Shown: in pieces, positions 5,818-6,351 of the stretch
Layout of the letters: each line of letters begins with the position of its first letter
How positions within the stretch are numbered: the first letter of the stretch is position 1
Source of the DNA: Prevotellaceae bacterium UBA1787
GTDB lineage: Bacteria > Bacteroidota > Bacteroidia > Bacteroidales > Bacteroidaceae
Length of the DNA stretch: 6,351 bases
Assembly (NCBI GenBank): GCA_002315195.1
Contig: DCGD01000020.1
Coordinates: 697-7,047, forward strand
Direction of reading: 5' to 3'
The notes under the pieces: generated by a model
Databases searched by the model: none
Seen by the model: only the letters and a program-made list of their open reading frames with translations
What the model was told of the DNA's origin: nothing
Made by a program: the position numbers and the translations under genes

Positions 5818-6351
5818 GATGTGCTTCCTGTTTGATGGGTTTGAGTAAGGCCGCCAGGGCGGAGATGACGATGGTCAGCAGAATGGTGCGCATGCCGGCA
5901 CTCATGTCGGAAATGCATGGCAGGACGGAACAGAGGTAACTCATCAGGAAACTGATGGCGATGGTCAGGGCGATGGTTTTGTCATTTTTGGCCGGGGGGA
6001 TGATGATGGCGATGAACATGCCGTAGAGTGCGACGCTGAGTGCCGAAACGATGTTGGCGGGCAGAATGTTTCCGACGGCGATGCCCGAGGCCGTCCCCGC
6101 GCCCCATGCCATGCCGGCTATGGAAATGGCCCCAAAGGTATAGGCGGGGTCCAGTTTTCCGGGGTAGGCTATGGAAATTGCGAAAATTTCGTCCGTGACG
6201 CAGCACGCCACGAGCAGGCGTTTGACGAGTGACGTACCCTCCGCTATTTTTTGCGTGAGGGCGGTACTCATCAGGACGTATCGGAGATTGGTAACGAAGC
6301 ACATCAGGATGAGTTCAAAGCAGCCTGCGCCGGCTGCCATGAGCGTATAGT
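5810..6351 (-). CDS. azlC: AzlC-family large subunit of branched-chain amino acid exporter, N-terminus outside window
   Basis: The frame is open to the window edge (codons Y-T-L precede the methionine at 6340) and stops with TAA at 5812-5810. It shows AzlC hallmarks: 'LMAAGAG' followed by 'VTNLRYVLMSTAL' (about 6295-6257), 'TDEIFAIS' (about 6193-6170) and the glycine-rich 'GMAWGAGTASGIAVGN' (about 6112-6068), then further hydrophobic segments and a charged, His-rich tail. The methionine at 6340 should not be taken as the start: AzlC proteins are usually about 230 residues, and the conserved first transmembrane region with its A-G-x-x-Q motif would lie just upstream. So about 50-60 residues are missing. 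It is the main channel-forming subunit, acting in the inner membrane with AzlD. The gene is G+C-rich (42 of 60 bases at 6061-6120). Confidence 0.9.
   Translation of the reverse strand, partial: YTLMAAGAGCFELILMCFVTNLRYVLMSTALTQKIAEGTSLVKRLLVACCVTDEIFAISIAYPGKLDPAYTFGAISIAGMAWGAGTASGIAVGNILPANIVSALSVALYGMFIAIIIPPAKNDKTIALTIAISFLMSYLCSVLPCISDMSAGMRTILLTIVISALAALLKPIKQEAHHE
5824..5829 (-). promoter_or_regulatory. Shine-Dalgarno-like site for azlD
   Basis: On the minus strand AGGAAG lies inside the azlC 3' end, 6 bases before the azlD ATG. It supports the start at 5817 and contrasts with the forward genes of this window, which show no comparable site. Confidence 0.5.

Noticed and set aside
5982..6302. 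Minus-strand 106-codon ORF overlapping azlC in another frame
   Set aside because: Its Arg/His/Gly-rich translation is typical of a shifted frame in GC-rich DNA, and azlC itself carries the family motifs here.

Overview
The window looks like a chromosomal segment of a gut-type Bacteroidales bacterium (Bacteroides, Phocaeicola or a relative). This is an inference from protein style (an AzlCD pair and WYL regulator of Bacteroides type) and from forward genes that start in AT-rich leaders without a strong Shine-Dalgarno sequence. Nothing here fixes the species.

Layout. Positions 1-425 hold the end of a WYL-domain transcriptional regulator; the window opens inside its signature R-W-Y-L motif. After an AT-rich gap with a 20-codon mini-ORF comes a single-domain DEDDh 3'-5' exonuclease (595-1083). 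After a 146-base gap, two large AT-rich genes (1230-3230 and 3233-5569) lie 2 bases apart and form an operon. Both encode DUF262 (GmrSD N-terminal, ParB/Srx-type) proteins. From the other side, azlC (truncated by the window end) and azlD run toward them on the minus strand with much higher G+C. The last 52 bases of the second DUF262 gene overlap the 3' end of azlD.

Main interest. The DUF262 pair reads as a two-protein, modification-dependent (type IV-like) restriction or phage-defence module. The first protein (666 aa) has the DUF262 NTPase motifs plus a C-terminal DUF1524/GmrSD_C-type HNH nuclease. The second (778 aa) has its own complete DUF262 motifs and no DUF1524. By eye its C-terminus matches a McrA-like HNH fold that keeps the first zinc CxxC and the H/N/N positions but has lost the second zinc cysteine pair. 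The module would thus have two NTPase/sensor domains and two different HNH-type domains, one normal and one atypical. Function is inferred from family; no substrate can be read from the sequence.

The sharp composition change at the azlD junction, and a weaker one after the exonuclease, suggest that the DUF262 pair is an insertion between older chromosomal genes. No transposase, integrase, tRNA, rRNA, CRISPR array or convincing terminator is visible.
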